This document shows positions 11,916-21,385 of a stretch of 64,000 bases of DNA, in pieces. The stretch comes from Atriophallophorus winterbourni. Its lineage: Eukaryota; Platyhelminthes; Trematoda; Plagiorchiida; Microphallidae. The position numbers and the translations under genes were made by a program. The first letter of the stretch is position 1; each line of letters opens with the position of its first letter. The stretch lies in NCBI GenBank assembly GCA_013407085.1, contig JACCGJ010001943.1, forward strand, positions 59,546-123,545, written 5' to 3'. Under the pieces are notes generated by a model, which searched no databases, was not told where the DNA came from, and saw only the letters and a list, made by a program, of their open reading frames with translations.

Positions 11916-13295
11916 AACCAATGGATGGGCAAGTAAATTAAAAGATAACCAAGTCGATTCGTATTGGAAATCAGCAAGCTTGTGCTGCCCATCATAACTT
12001 AGCCAAAAGCTTTCGTAAATCATCGACAATTGCGAAGGGTTAAATTAACAAAAATGCAACGATCGGTATAATTATCCGTGGAGATGAACCAAACATCTAA
12101 TGGATCCATTTTGAATACGATGGCATCAACGAATATAAGGGTTTATGGAGATAGTATCTCCATAGATAAAACGCGTAGAAATTGGAAAGTCGCGAGCTTA
12201 CTCAACCTTGGTTAAAAATCAAAAACTTTAATTGGATTTTCATATATTGTTACATTGATTCATTTACTAGGCTTTCAAATTCCGGATATTTTCAAACAAA
12301 TCTTAATTTTTCACCTTCACATGTCTAATAAAACAGTCAGATTTTTGCAAAATACACAATAATACAGTTTTTCAGATTATACTCTTGTAATTCCCAGACA
12401 ATTTTCTCGAATGATTTTAAAATCGGGAAAGGAAGAGCTTCTGGTTTTGCTTCGATATAAAGAATTCAGTGATGCGCGCAATTCAATATCCGAAATATGA
12501 CTGAGGGAAAGATGACATGTTATTCATCGTTAAACATTTCCATGGTGAATATAATATCGAAATTTTCTGTTGGATCCTATTTGATTATAATAAATATACT
12601 AATGCAAATATTCGATATCACTGGTTATTCAAATGATCAATACCCTCTAAATCGATTGCTAGGTTTGTGATTGATGTTTAAGAACTTACTTCCGGGTTGC
12701 GTATGCGGATGTCTATTGGTTATTGCACCCAAGCTATTTGATCCGGCCACATAGATGATGTCCGTTATTGTAAACTTATGATTATGCTTATTTATATCAC
12801 GCACTAACCGGAGGTAAAACACATCTAGTCAAACGTAAAATAGTTCTACGTTTGTTTGGATTTCATAGCTGAATGAAATTGACATCGGTGTAAATATAAA
12901 ATGGTCAAATATTGTTTTATTCTCCAAAATAGCAAATTGTTGGATTTGAAAAGATATCTAACGAGAGTTGACAGTTGGTGGAGTTCTGAACATTATGCTT
13001 CCAGTAAATGACAATCCCTATAGAATTGTAGTTGCGACACAAATCTATTGTTTTGTTTGTTAGAATTTTCGCCGTTTCACAGACAATTCGTAACAGAATT
13101 TGTGCCGTTTGCACTCATTGTATAGATCGAATAATCCAAATTTACGTCTGTCTTTTAACAGTGGAAAATTAATAAGAATGTTAAACGTTGACACTACTTG
13201 TCACTGTACTACAAAGTGAAGCAACATTAGAGATCATAATGAAAAACGAGTTTTAAGACATTATGGTTTTTCCATTGTACGGAAAACTGAGAGGT
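11916..13295. other. Intergenic, no gene recognised
   Basis: About 1.4 kb of AT-rich sequence. Short minus frames at 12637-12822 and 12917-13114 have no recognisable motif. No RNA gene or repeat was seen. Confidence 0.5.
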
Positions 13296-13480
13296 GTGTG
13301 AGAATCGGGAAAGAGTGCAGCGTGAACAAACGTTTTTCCAGTGGATGCCGTTCCTTTTCTGGGCTGTTGATATCTTGATGATCCAGTCTATGGCCAGTGG
13401 GAAAAGGGATGGTGAAAATAAGCAGAAATGCCTCGCTCTAATTCTCAGTTCGAAGATATCAGTGAGTTGTCTGCCATGTA

Positions 13481-13726
13481 CTACTTTGAAGGTGATCTTT
13501 CTATATGACTTACTGATGATTTTGGAGATCTTTTCTGATACTCCTTATTGTCGCAGTAGTCCAAAGAGCGTAAGTCTGTCGACGCTGTCAAACGCGATCT
13601 GGTCCGTCCAGGATCGATTATTTCAGAAGCAGGTTTGTTGGTCACGAAGATGTGGTCAACAAAGTCTTTCATTCTGTTCAGCAAGATGTAATTAAGCACT
13701 TTTTCTTGGATTGGCAGCATCCTCAT
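13481..13726 (-). pseudogene. RTE-like RT fragment (81 aa open)
   Basis: The open piece reads MRMLPIQEKVLNYILLNRMK then DFVDHIFVTNKPASEIIDPG. It corresponds to the RTE segment SIPGKVFNRVLLNRMKD followed by the QAGFRKxRSCTDQI motif, which here is frameshifted or mutated. It continues into the palm region on the same strand at lower coordinates in other frames. Confidence 0.8.
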
Positions 13727-13795
13727 AGATCGGTAGTTGGAGCAGGAACTGAGGTCGCCTTTATTGGGGAGTTTGATGATGTAGCCTTATTTATA

Positions 13796-14002
13796 CTAAG
13801 CAGGTAATTTTTCATCTTCCCAGATCTTGCAGAATAGTAGTATGATGAGCTCCACGCAGGTATGGACGTCCGCCTTTAGCGGTCCTATCGGGATTCTATC
13901 AGGTTCTGTATCCTTGCCGTTATTTGATTGCTCAATGGCGTTGCGGATCTCTCCATTCGTGGGTGCACAGCACCTGATTGGCAGATCGCTTTCAGCTGGC
14001 AA
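13796..14002 (-). pseudogene. RTE-like pre-RT linker fragment (68 aa open)
   Basis: The frame reads CCAPTNGEIRNAIEQSNNGK and DTEPDRIPIGPLKADVHTCV, followed by LLFCKIWEDEKLPA. This matches the well-known LINE pattern EI-x-x-AI-x-x-x-x-x-GK-x-x-GPD-x-IP-x-E-x-LK and the KIW-x-x-E-x-x-P motif upstream of the RT fingers. GPD is altered to EPD. Confidence 0.85.
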
Positions 14003-15480
14003 GATTTCTTGTGTTGTTTGAAGGAGCTGGTCTGTTTAGTAACTCCGGAAAGTGCTCGATCTACCTCTTTGTATGTCCTTCTTCGTCTGCTATCGCTTCT
14101 ACATCTTTGTTCCTCACTGGCCTCTCTGGATTGGCAAACGTTTCCGGTAGTTTCTTGATGGTGGAATACAAGTCCTTGGTGTTGTTGTGATGCACTGCTT
14201 CTTCAGCTTCTACGGTCATTGTCTCTATATAATTCAGCTTGTCTGTTCTGACGTTCCGCTTGACAATTCTGTTTTTCTTCTATATATTTTTCAGGTTATT
14301 TTGCTTTTGTTGCTCTTTTCCTGCTGTTGTTTACCTTTGCTTTCTTTTCTCTCTTTTTCTTCTATTTTCTCTAGCATCCCCGCTGAGATCCATTCCTGGT
14401 GCTTGCACGTTATTTTGGCCCAAAACATTTTAACCTGCTGAGGTCACCGCTTCTTTTACGTTCTGCCATTGTCTATTGTCTCTTATTTAAACAGCCCTTC
14501 CATGATCTGGAACTTGCTGAAGAGATTAACCTTGAACTCTTCTCCCTTACTTCAGTCTTTCAGCATAGCGGTGTTGTAGCGCAGTCGTTGGCTGGACTCA
14601 TCTATCCAGATTTTCTTCAACTTCTTCTTCAACTTGGCGACAAGTAGATGATAGTCGAAAGCAAAGTCAGCTCCTAGTTGGACGCATACATCTCGAAGAG
14701 AGCGTCAAAACATCTTCCGATGCACACGTTGTCGATTTGGTTTTCTGTCCACAGATCTGGGACACAAGTTCATTTTGTGTATCCCGATGTGGTGAAAAAC
14801 ACTTCCACCGATAACCATATTGCCTGCGGAGCATAGTTCGGGGAATCTTTTCCCGTTGTCATTCACCTCGCCCAGCTCTTGCTACCCCATGATCTCCTCA
14901 TACCGTTTGTTGTCACTGCAAATCTAGGCTTTGAAATCACCCATTACAACGGCGATGTTCCTCTTTGGTCTGTCTTGTATGATGGTTGAAATTCTGTTGT
15001 ATAAATCCTTATTCTCTTTCTCTTCACTGTCGTTCATTCGACCGTAGCCCTGGATTATTTCTATATTGATCCTCTTTTCCTTTTTATAAAAGTAAGCTAT
15101 CATGTTAAGTGGTCGTGTGCCTCCAACCCAGTGAACACTCGCTGTGACGACTTTGAAAGCATCAGGGCCACTCCTTGAGTTTGTGAGCCATATTCATGTT
15201 CGTGGCCGGAGTACAAAAGTGGTTCATCCGAACTCAGTTTATCTCCTCGGAACCAATCCATCTTGCCTCTCTCATGCCTAAGACGGCAAGGTTATACTTC
15301 CTCATCTCTGCGGCCACTTGCATTGTCCTTCCAGTCTCAAACATTGTACAGTCGTTCCATGTGGCAATTATAATGATGGTCTTAGTGGAGACGATGGTCA
15401 TCTGCTTGACGGCTTCCAGATGAATTTGGTTCTCACCGTCTAACGTCGTACACCGTTCAGCTGAGGGTCCATTTTCCTTC

Positions 15481-15945
15481 TGGCCCCTTCTGTCTGTTAG
15501 TATTCTTGTTCCCGCTTACGTAACTGTAAAATGTTTCACAATGCAGGGTAGCTAGCCCCAAGCTTAACCCTTGTCCTTTTGCAACAAGGCTTGAGATAAT
15601 CATTGGCGGAGTTTAACTGGATATAATTAATTTTAACGTTCCATATAAAAAGCTCTTTATTAATTTTAATCACCATTTGAACATGGTATTCGACGTTTCC
15701 CGAACACATAGTTGGATTACACAGAATTAGCTTGGCGGCTCTCCTTAACACGATTTCGGAATTTCATGAATAAATAACGTTTTTTTGAGCATTGTCATTT
15801 CAGAATTAGCTTGAATTGGCCATTAAATATTATTTCTATATAATTTATATTGGCGGAATGGCGGGAATAATTAATTTGCTCAAAATTCATCTTATGCCAT
15901 ATTACGAGACATTTCTAAACTACAAAGCATTAAACAAATTTAAAT
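15481..15945. other. Unassigned spacer
   Basis: A 71-codon minus frame (15536-15751) starts MLRRAAKLILCNPTMCSGNV. The LRRAAKL start is loosely like CR1 C-terminal sequence, but the rest does not support it. Nothing else was recognised. Confidence 0.35.
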
Positions 15946-16066
15946 GTGGTTCTTACAAAGAACCACGATGTTCAAATACAAAATCACAAAGTGATTCCCG
16001 GGAACAAGCGCTCGAGACGCATATAAATGACCAATGTATTGTGGTGCTCACATTCCCATCCCTTAC

Positions 16067-16109
16067 ACACCACTACCGGTTTCTGGCTGTTTGCCGTCAT
16101 CAGGTGGAG
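16067..16109 (-). ncRNA. Hammerhead ribozyme-like core, copy B1
   Basis: Reverse complement reads CTGATGA (16103-16097), stem II GGC/GCC with loop AAACA, then GAAA (16083-16080), stem III palindrome ACCGGT, and triplet GUA, predicting cleavage between 16074 and 16073. Stem I pairs CCAC (5' side) with GUGG (3' side). The base pair next to the core in stem II is C·A, where natural hammerheads usually have G-C, so activity may be reduced. The known minimal type I hammerheads with very short stem III work as dimers, and the palindromic stem III fits that. Confidence 0.7.
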
Positions 16110-16256
16110 ACAGCAAGATCAGATTCATTGAGCCTTGATTCTGTATTTAAACATCGTGGTTCTTTGTAAGTACCCTATATAACAGTGACATACAAGTTTA
16201 ACTTTTGTTTACCGCTTTTCTACTGTCTCAAGGCTTACTGAACCTGATCTTACTGT

Positions 16257-16298
16257 CTCCACCTGATGACGGCAAACAGCCAGAAACCGGTAGTGGTA
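16257..16298 (+). ncRNA. Hammerhead ribozyme-like core, copy B2
   Basis: Plus strand reads CCAC, CTGATGA (16263-16269), C, GGC, AAACA, GCC, A, GAAA (16283-16286), CCGGT, A, GTGG. Predicted cleavage lies between 16292 and 16293. It is the inverted partner of the core at 16067-16109 and shares the same C·A pair at the base of stem II. In a transcript spanning both, the two copies would base-pair along most of their length and might mask the ribozyme fold. Confidence 0.7.
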
Positions 16299-16345
16299 TG
16301 TAAAGGATGGGGATGTGAGCACCACAATACAAAGCATTCACTTAG

Positions 16346-17264
16346 TCACCGAATCATGGTTTTGACACCGGGCAGTATATTTCCCTAAACGTAGTCAAGA
16401 AAAATACTCGAGTTACATTTAAACAACTCTCCATATTCTAATGTCATTTTTGTACAATTAATTGAGAATGCTCAGATCATTCACATTTATCGAACAAACT
16501 ATGTAAACATTTCTTTCTCTTACTAAAAGAAATTTGTTTCCCGTGATGGGGAAAGTAACATGAAACGAACTCATCAATACTCCGTAAGGAGATCCATTTT
16601 ATGAGTTTGCAAATTTTGGGCTTCGAAAAAGACGTGCATCAGCAGCTACAACGAATCGAAGCTTAGCGCATAATACGTTTAATTGTTCATTGGAGAAGCC
16701 TCACACACGATCGCAATACGGATAACAATATCAATATTATAGCAATATTTATGTGGATGGATAAATTATGATTGAAATCACGTGCTACGAAACCCTAGCG
16801 GTAATGGTGGATAGGTATTTTTTGTTTTATAACATACTATCATCACCTGTGGTATTCAGGAGTGATTTGTAGTGATCTTCTAAATACTGAATCGAATTCT
16901 TCTTGTTTATAACTTGTGTCCATGCGATCTGGTGAGAAAGCATTTGATAGATTCATTATATTCCTGAAAATCTCACACAATACTTTATTTTGTGTTTCCT
17001 CAGGCATTATTATCACTACTTTCAATTCGCTGATAAAAACAATGTTGTAGCAAATAATATAAACTACTCAAAAGCATATATTAGTGTTGGCATTTGAGTT
17101 CCGTGAGCGTGATATGTGATGAAAGATGTTTTTGGGCAGTTTGGAAATTTGTATCCTAAGACATTTTTACAGAAATCTCTAAAAGTGACTTTTTGTTGCA
17201 ATATATTATCCTACGTACAGTTATTACTTTTTTGACTTACATTATAAATGTAAGTGCCTCTCAG
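16346..17264. other. Intergenic, no gene recognised
   Basis: AT-rich sequence with one short minus frame (16843-17025) that has no recognised motif. Confidence 0.5.
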
Positions 17265-17812
17265 CATTGATTTATCGCCCTCCTTCTTCATCATATGCTG
17301 CTGACACTGTTCTTTCTAATGCACTACGTTTTGCATTGAAGCTCACATATCCACATTCGCTCCTTTCGGTGATTTTAATGTACTGACCCTTGCAGCACAC
17401 ATTACAGGTGACGAATCATTTAAAGCTTTCTTCAAGAAATAATGACTTGCACCCCTCTTTACAACCACGTACAACAACCAACGCGATTTTGATCTGAACA
17501 AACCCCATCTACTCTGGACCTCATACTTAAAAACGAAGAAATCATGATAGAATCTGTTTCCTATACAGCTCCACTCGGATTAAGTAATCATGTTGTCATG
17601 ACATTTGATTATATTTATCAATACGAACCAGCAGGAATTACTCAACGAACGTATACAACTGTGAACTATGACTTGGTTCGAGCTCTTGCTACTGCAAATC
17701 GATGGGATTTCCTTGAAATCAAACCTCTCAGAAGCAGTACTCGAAAATGGATGTGTAAGTGTGACAATGCCTGGATGATCCGTCTGGGGTAACTTGGTGC
17801 TATTACACCTTA

Positions 17813-18133
17813 TTGCGAAATAAGTGTGGCTCTTTTATTCGACAAGACAGAAAAGATTACCAAATCAGCCTTGTCGAAAAATTCATCGTAAATTCCAAAG
17901 CATTGTATAAACACTTCAACGACCTCTGGAAGGTTAAAATGGGAATACCGCCACTGGCCTCTGGTATTGGAATAGTGACGTCATTTAAAGATTGCGCTGA
18001 AGTTTTCCGACAACAATTCGCATCACTTATCTCACAAGTGTCGACCCATGGTCAGCCTTTGAACCCTGACTGCTGCAGCTTGCCAAATCTTCACGGGGTG
18101 GAGTCTCCCCATACGTTTTTCAAACAAAATTAA
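17813..18133 (+). pseudogene. CR1-like linker between endonuclease and RT (106 aa open)
   Basis: The frame includes KALYKHFNDLWKVKMGIPPL, ASGIGIVTSFKDCAEVFRQQ and FASLISQVS. CR1 and related LINEs carry this pattern (K-x-LY/F-x-Y/H-x-N, then a stretch before the domain that aligns with A-x-x-x-x-x-FASVFS) between endonuclease and RT. Its DNA recurs inverted at about 18414-18651, see the separate repeat entry. Confidence 0.8.
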
Positions 18134-18489
18134 TGACGATGAAGAGAACTGGCTCACCCGGTATAGACAATATACACGCAAACATTTTGTACAATCTACC
18201 TTCCGAGTTGGCAATACCGACATCGGATGTATTTACGATGATGTTCGAGCAGAGATTTGTACCAGAAACTTGGAAAACAGCACTGATTAGTCCCATCTAC
18301 AAGGCTGGCAAGAGAAATGATCCAATAAACTATCGCCCGATAACCTTATTAACAGTGCTTTCAAAAGTAATGGAGTCCACAATAGCTGATGCCTTGCGGA
18401 ATCACTTTGAAACTCCACCCCGTGAAGACTTGGCAACCTGCAGCTGTCAGGGTTTAAAGGCTGACCATGGGTCGACACTTGTGAGATAA
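18133..18489 (+). pseudogene. CR1-like RT N-terminus (118 aa open, last third not native)
   Basis: The frame reads KRTGSPGIDNIHANILYNLP, then VPETWKTALISPIYKAGKRN and DPINYRPITLLTVLSKVMES. This is the conserved SPGxDxIxxxIL, PxxWKxxxIxPIYK and NYRPIxLL series of the RT start. From about 18414 the frame runs into the inverted block and the residues no longer belong to the RT. Confidence 0.85.
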
Positions 18490-18808
18490 GTGATGCGAAT
18501 TGTTGTCGGAAAACTTTAGCGCAATCCTTAAATGACGTCACTATTCCAATACCAGAGGCCAGTGACTGTATTCCCATTTTAACCTTCCGGAGGTCGTTGA
18601 CGTGTTTATACAATGCTTTGGGATTTGTAATGAATTTTTCGACAAGGTTGATGATGTTCGAGCAGAGATTTGTACCAGAAACTTGGAAAACGGCACTGAT
18701 TAGTCTTATCTACAAGGCTGGCAAAACTATCGCCCGATAACCTTTTTAACAGTGCTATCAAAAGTAATGGAGTCCATAATAGCTGATGCCTTGCGGAATC
18801 ACTTTGAG
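18237..18808. repeat. Inverted plus direct internal duplication in the CR1-like element
   Basis: The block 18414-18651 is a close reverse complement of 17873-18110 (for example the words GTATTGGAATAGTGACGTCA and CTCACAAGTGTCGACCCATG recur inverted). Right after it, 18651-18808 is a direct copy of 18237-18413 (GATGATGTTCGAGCAGAGAT through GCGGAATCACTTTGA) with an internal deletion of about 18 nt. The order is A, B, inverted A, B. The copies differ at scattered sites, so this is not a simple recent assembly duplication. Confidence 0.85.
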
Positions 18809-18836
18809 ATTATTAATTTAATCTCCGAGGCACAGC

Positions 18837-19400
18837 ATGGATTCAAGAAAAAAACGATTTCGCCTGACAAACTTGCTATTAGCAAAAGAATCTTTGTCTG
18901 AGCTACTGGATGCCGGCAACTCCGTGGACGTAATTTATATCGATTTCTCAAAAGCCTTTGATCGCGTGAATCACGATATACTCTCGTCAAAATTACTCAC
19001 CTACGGAGTACAGGGTAAACTCCATGCCCGTGGTGTCCCACAAGGATCAGTCCTCGGACCGCTTTTGTTTTTGATATATATAAACGACTTGCCTACTGTA
19101 TTGCAGTCGTCCGTGCTTATTTTCACTGATGACGCAAAGCTTTGGCGCAAGATAAACTCCACAGACGACACGCAGAACCTGCAACGGGATCTCGATATGA
19201 TTCACACTTGGTCAACAGACAACGAAATGCCCCTGAATGCTTCGAAATGCAGCCTATTGTCTCTCAACAGCAAGTCGAGCAAAGAATATTATCTTGGTCG
19301 CACTGTTATTAAACCCGTCTCCTCCGAAAAAGATAGGTGTGATTATCCAATCAGACTTAGGAAACTCAATGCAATGTCGACTGGCTGCCTGCAAAGCTGA
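18837..19400 (+). pseudogene. CR1-like RT palm fragment (187 aa open)
   Basis: The frame carries DVIYIDFSKAFDRVNHDILS (motif with first catalytic Asp), RGVPQGSVLGPLLFLIYIND and LIFTDDAKLWRKI (catalytic DD intact, usual FADD read as FTDD). Between LLTYGVQGKL and the GVPQGSVLG block about 30 residues that other CR1-like elements have (the WI-x-x-FL region) are missing in frame. The last 30 codons are out of the family frame. The thumb continues in frame +1 at 19237-19527. The ATG is internal. Confidence 0.88.
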
Positions 19401-19527
19401 AAACAACTTGGGTCTCCTCAGAAGATTCCTAGGTTCGTTTGACTCCAATATTGTCTGCAAATTGATTTCAACGTACATCCGTCCTCATGTTGAATATGGT
19501 ATACCGGCATGGGATCCTTGGTTGTAA
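19237..19527 (+). pseudogene. CR1-like RT thumb fragment
   Basis: The useful part begins at about PPKKIGVIIQSDLGNSMQCR and continues LAACKAENNLGLLRRFLGSF, then YIRPHVEYGIPAWDPWL. That matches the LINE thumb with K-x-x-x-LG-x-x-RR-x-F, Y-x-x-x-VRPxLEY and W-x-P motifs. It is one frame off from the palm piece at 18837, so a frameshift lies near 19320-19340. Confidence 0.85.
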
Positions 19528-19932
19528 AAAGATATTCTGCTATTAGAAACTCCACAGCGCAGAGCGACAAAACTCGTCCTGGGACTATCTAGTTATCCAT
19601 ACGGAATGAGACTTAAATTATTGAATTTGCATTCGGCTCAATACACACGGAAACGAGGAGCACTGATATTCATTTGGACAGTGCTCAATCAAACAAATAA
19701 TCCTTGCGGTCGTTTGTTTCACATTTCCCATAACACACGTCTGCGAGGTCACCAATCGAAACTTTACCAACAGCATAGCAGGTTGAACTGCCGCAAATAT
19801 GCATTTTCCATTCGCAATGTGCAATTGTGGAACAGTTTACCTACTCATGTGGTACAATCTGGAACCGTTGAAGTTTTCAAGAAATCACTAGATATCCACA
19901 TGGGCAAGTATGTTTTTCACGTTAGACAATAA
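19528..19932 (+). pseudogene. CR1-like C-terminal domain, intact end of ORF2
   Basis: After a stop at about 19527 the same frame resumes with KDILLLETPQRRATKLVLGL and continues to the native stop at 19930-19932. An internal Met at 19606 opens a 108-codon frame. It contains RKYAFSIRNVQLWNSLPTHV and VFKKSLDIHMGKY, the family C-terminal signature (FSxRxxxxWNSLPxxVV, then FKxxLD). This is the best preserved CR1-like C-terminus in the window. Confidence 0.87.
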
Positions 19933-20050
19933 TCTAACAATATTTTGATATTTTTTACCCTCCGACCCGATGTACATTTTTGCGGGTCTTGTAAACCATA
20001 GCTTTTTACCTGCATATAATCTATGAATAAATCTATGAATAAATAATCTC

Positions 20051-20794
20051 TCTCTTTACTAAAATAAACTCGAAATTGTCAAAAAATACGCAGTTCACAC
20101 CAAAAATAACTCTAAAATCACTGTATCTACAAGAAATTCATATTATTTTGTAAGCATGCTTCATCGTGAACACATTCATGATAAATTGAATTAGCATATG
20201 CAGATCCTGATCCTACTATCCTAACCTAATGAGTGCAAACATCACGAAACAGGTCGTAGAGAGTGTGTGTGTGTGATGGAAATGCATGCAAATGAGGTTT
20301 TTACGTAAGCTACAATTTATCGTTTGGAAATATTGACACAAGTGTGAAACATAAAAAGTTACTTTCTACCATAGGCATGCGGATTATGCAAACTTGGCTA
20401 AGTATCATGTTGAATTTTATGCTCTTAACTTACATTATTTTCCGATTACAAGATAGAGAAAATTTAAACAAAATATAGTTGATTGGCAGAAATGTTAGAT
20501 TATTGATTTTTATATCCCTTTGTCACATTTATCTTTACGCTTATCATGGGAAAACATTCTTTTTATGGAAAACGTAAATAAATTATGTTCTGAGGGGCGT
20601 GATATAATTAGATTTGAAAATAAACGACCGGTGTAATGGGCGATTCAAAATTTATTGACCACCAGAATAGACACCCTATGAAATAAATTTTATGCGGACA
20701 ATATATGAACATCCGCGTAAAAGATATGAAGGTTTTAAAAGTACAAGAATCTCGAAATTCTGATGTAACAGCTTAGAATTGACATTTATTTTTG
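20051..20794. other. Intergenic, no gene; short GT repeat
   Basis: No coding signature was recognised. A short GTGTGTGTGTGTG run lies at about 20261-20275. Confidence 0.5.
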
Positions 20795-21385
20795 AACCTC
20801 CTTCAGTAGATGTCGAACATGGATGCACATGACAATCGCATGAATTTTTCTCAGCTACACTGCTTTTCGAATGACTAAACCGTCTGATTTTGGAGGAACA
20901 ATCTCTCCCAAAGCGCTCGCTGTAATACTCAGTACTTGGTCGATGAGTGTCCGTTACACGTTCGGCAGACAAAAGCTGTATCTGCTCGTCTCCCGCTTGC
21001 AGACGACACTTTACACGATTATTCCAAAGGAAGCGGTCAAGAGCAAGTTTTTCCCAACTCGTGGAGTTAATGTCAAGAAATTTCATATTTCTTTTGCAAA
21101 CATTTTTTACCACAACGGTCGACTTTAAAATCATCATAGAATAGATCTTTTGAATACGACAATTTTCCACTCTGTAGGTAGTGCTGTCGTAGTAGGGTCA
21201 GCATGCTCTGTAGATGAGCTTCAGAAAGCACTTCAGCACTAATCAATTTGTCCGTCCACGATATGTTCAAAATTCGACGGAAGCTTCATAGATGGAAACA
21301 ATTCAGCTTCCGTTCGTGTCTTACTTGGATGGCTTACGTTTAACTGTCGTACAGTAACGCATTTAGTACAAACGTGCTGTAATTC
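20795..21385 (-). mobile_element. F1 non-LTR element, 3' part (downstream of nested insertion)
   Basis: Minus strand. The frame 20676-21170 contains KNVCKRNMKFLDINSTSWEK and LALDRFLWNNRVKCRLQAGD, then GRDCSSKIRRFSHSKS. This aligns with the F1 copy at 62.8 kb (VCKRVMKALDIDPANWEELA and the C-terminal C2HC finger). The finger is decayed here. The frame 21073-21270 carries MNISWTDKLISAEVLSEAHL, the thumb end. The 3' boundary lies near 20797, where the CCTTCAGTAGATGTCGAACA motif matches the 3' UTR of the other copies. The upstream half of the same element continues beyond the insertion at 22925-23432. Confidence 0.82.

Larger units (their letters stand above)
13296..15480 (-). mobile_element. RTE-like non-LTR retrotransposon, endonuclease to mid-RT, 3' truncated
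   Basis: On the minus strand this reads in the order of an RTE-like LINE. Near 15290-15385 it encodes IIIATWNDCTMFETGRTMQV and AAEMRKYNLAVLGMREARW, the APE endonuclease N-terminus with the catalytic Glu in REARW. Around 14640-14960 lies the MGDF-type and final endonuclease region, degraded. Around 14150-14300 is the linker VRTDKLNYIETMTVEAEEAV. The frame 13796-14002 encodes IRNAIEQSNNGKDTEPDRIP, the segment just upstream of RT. The frame 13481-13726 encodes KVLNYILLNRMKDFVDHIF, an early RT motif. At 13330-13480 follow KVVHGRQLTDIFE and FPLAIDWIIKIS. The sequence stops just before the expected catalytic YADD box. Frameshifts and stops are present throughout. Confidence 0.85.
15946..16345. mobile_element. 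Inverted pair of hammerhead-ribozyme repeats (subfamily B)
   Basis: Two partial copies of a repeat face each other. The first runs plus-wise from TTCTTACAAAGAACCACGAT at 15950 through GCATATAAATGA (ends 16030) and then CCAATGTATTGTGGTGCTCA into a hammerhead core encoded on the minus strand. From about 16140 the same sequence returns as reverse complement, including ATCGTGGTTCTTTGTAAG and AACAGTGACATACAAG, and ends with the second core on the plus strand and GAGCACCACAATAC at 16318-16331. The same unit, head first, occurs at 44086-44323. The first arm is permuted (tail before head) relative to that copy, as expected if units derive from tandem or circular templates. Confidence 0.8.
17265..20050 (+). 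mobile_element. CR1-like non-LTR retrotransposon, endonuclease C-terminus to 3' tail, rearranged
   Basis: Plus strand. Near 17275-17540 pieces in several frames read RPPSSSYAADTVLSNALRFA, GDFN, GDESFKAFF and STLDLILKNEEIM, the C-terminal APE endonuclease. Then follow a linker (17544-18133), the RT start (18133-18410), a rearranged block (18411-18808), the RT palm (18837-19400), thumb (19237-19527) and an intact C-terminus (19528-19932). The 3' UTR ends at about 20050 with the repeat CTATGAATAAATCTATGAAT, a tail type different from the GATTCAA-tailed copies elsewhere here. Stops, frameshifts, an in-frame RT deletion and an internal inverted duplication make it inactive, but it is among the better kept CR1-like copies. 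Confidence 0.88.

Noticed and set aside
18287..18613. Minus-strand 108-codon frame with CR1-linker sequence
   Set aside because: It is the inverted block A read in its own sense. It is explained by the rearrangement, not an independent element.
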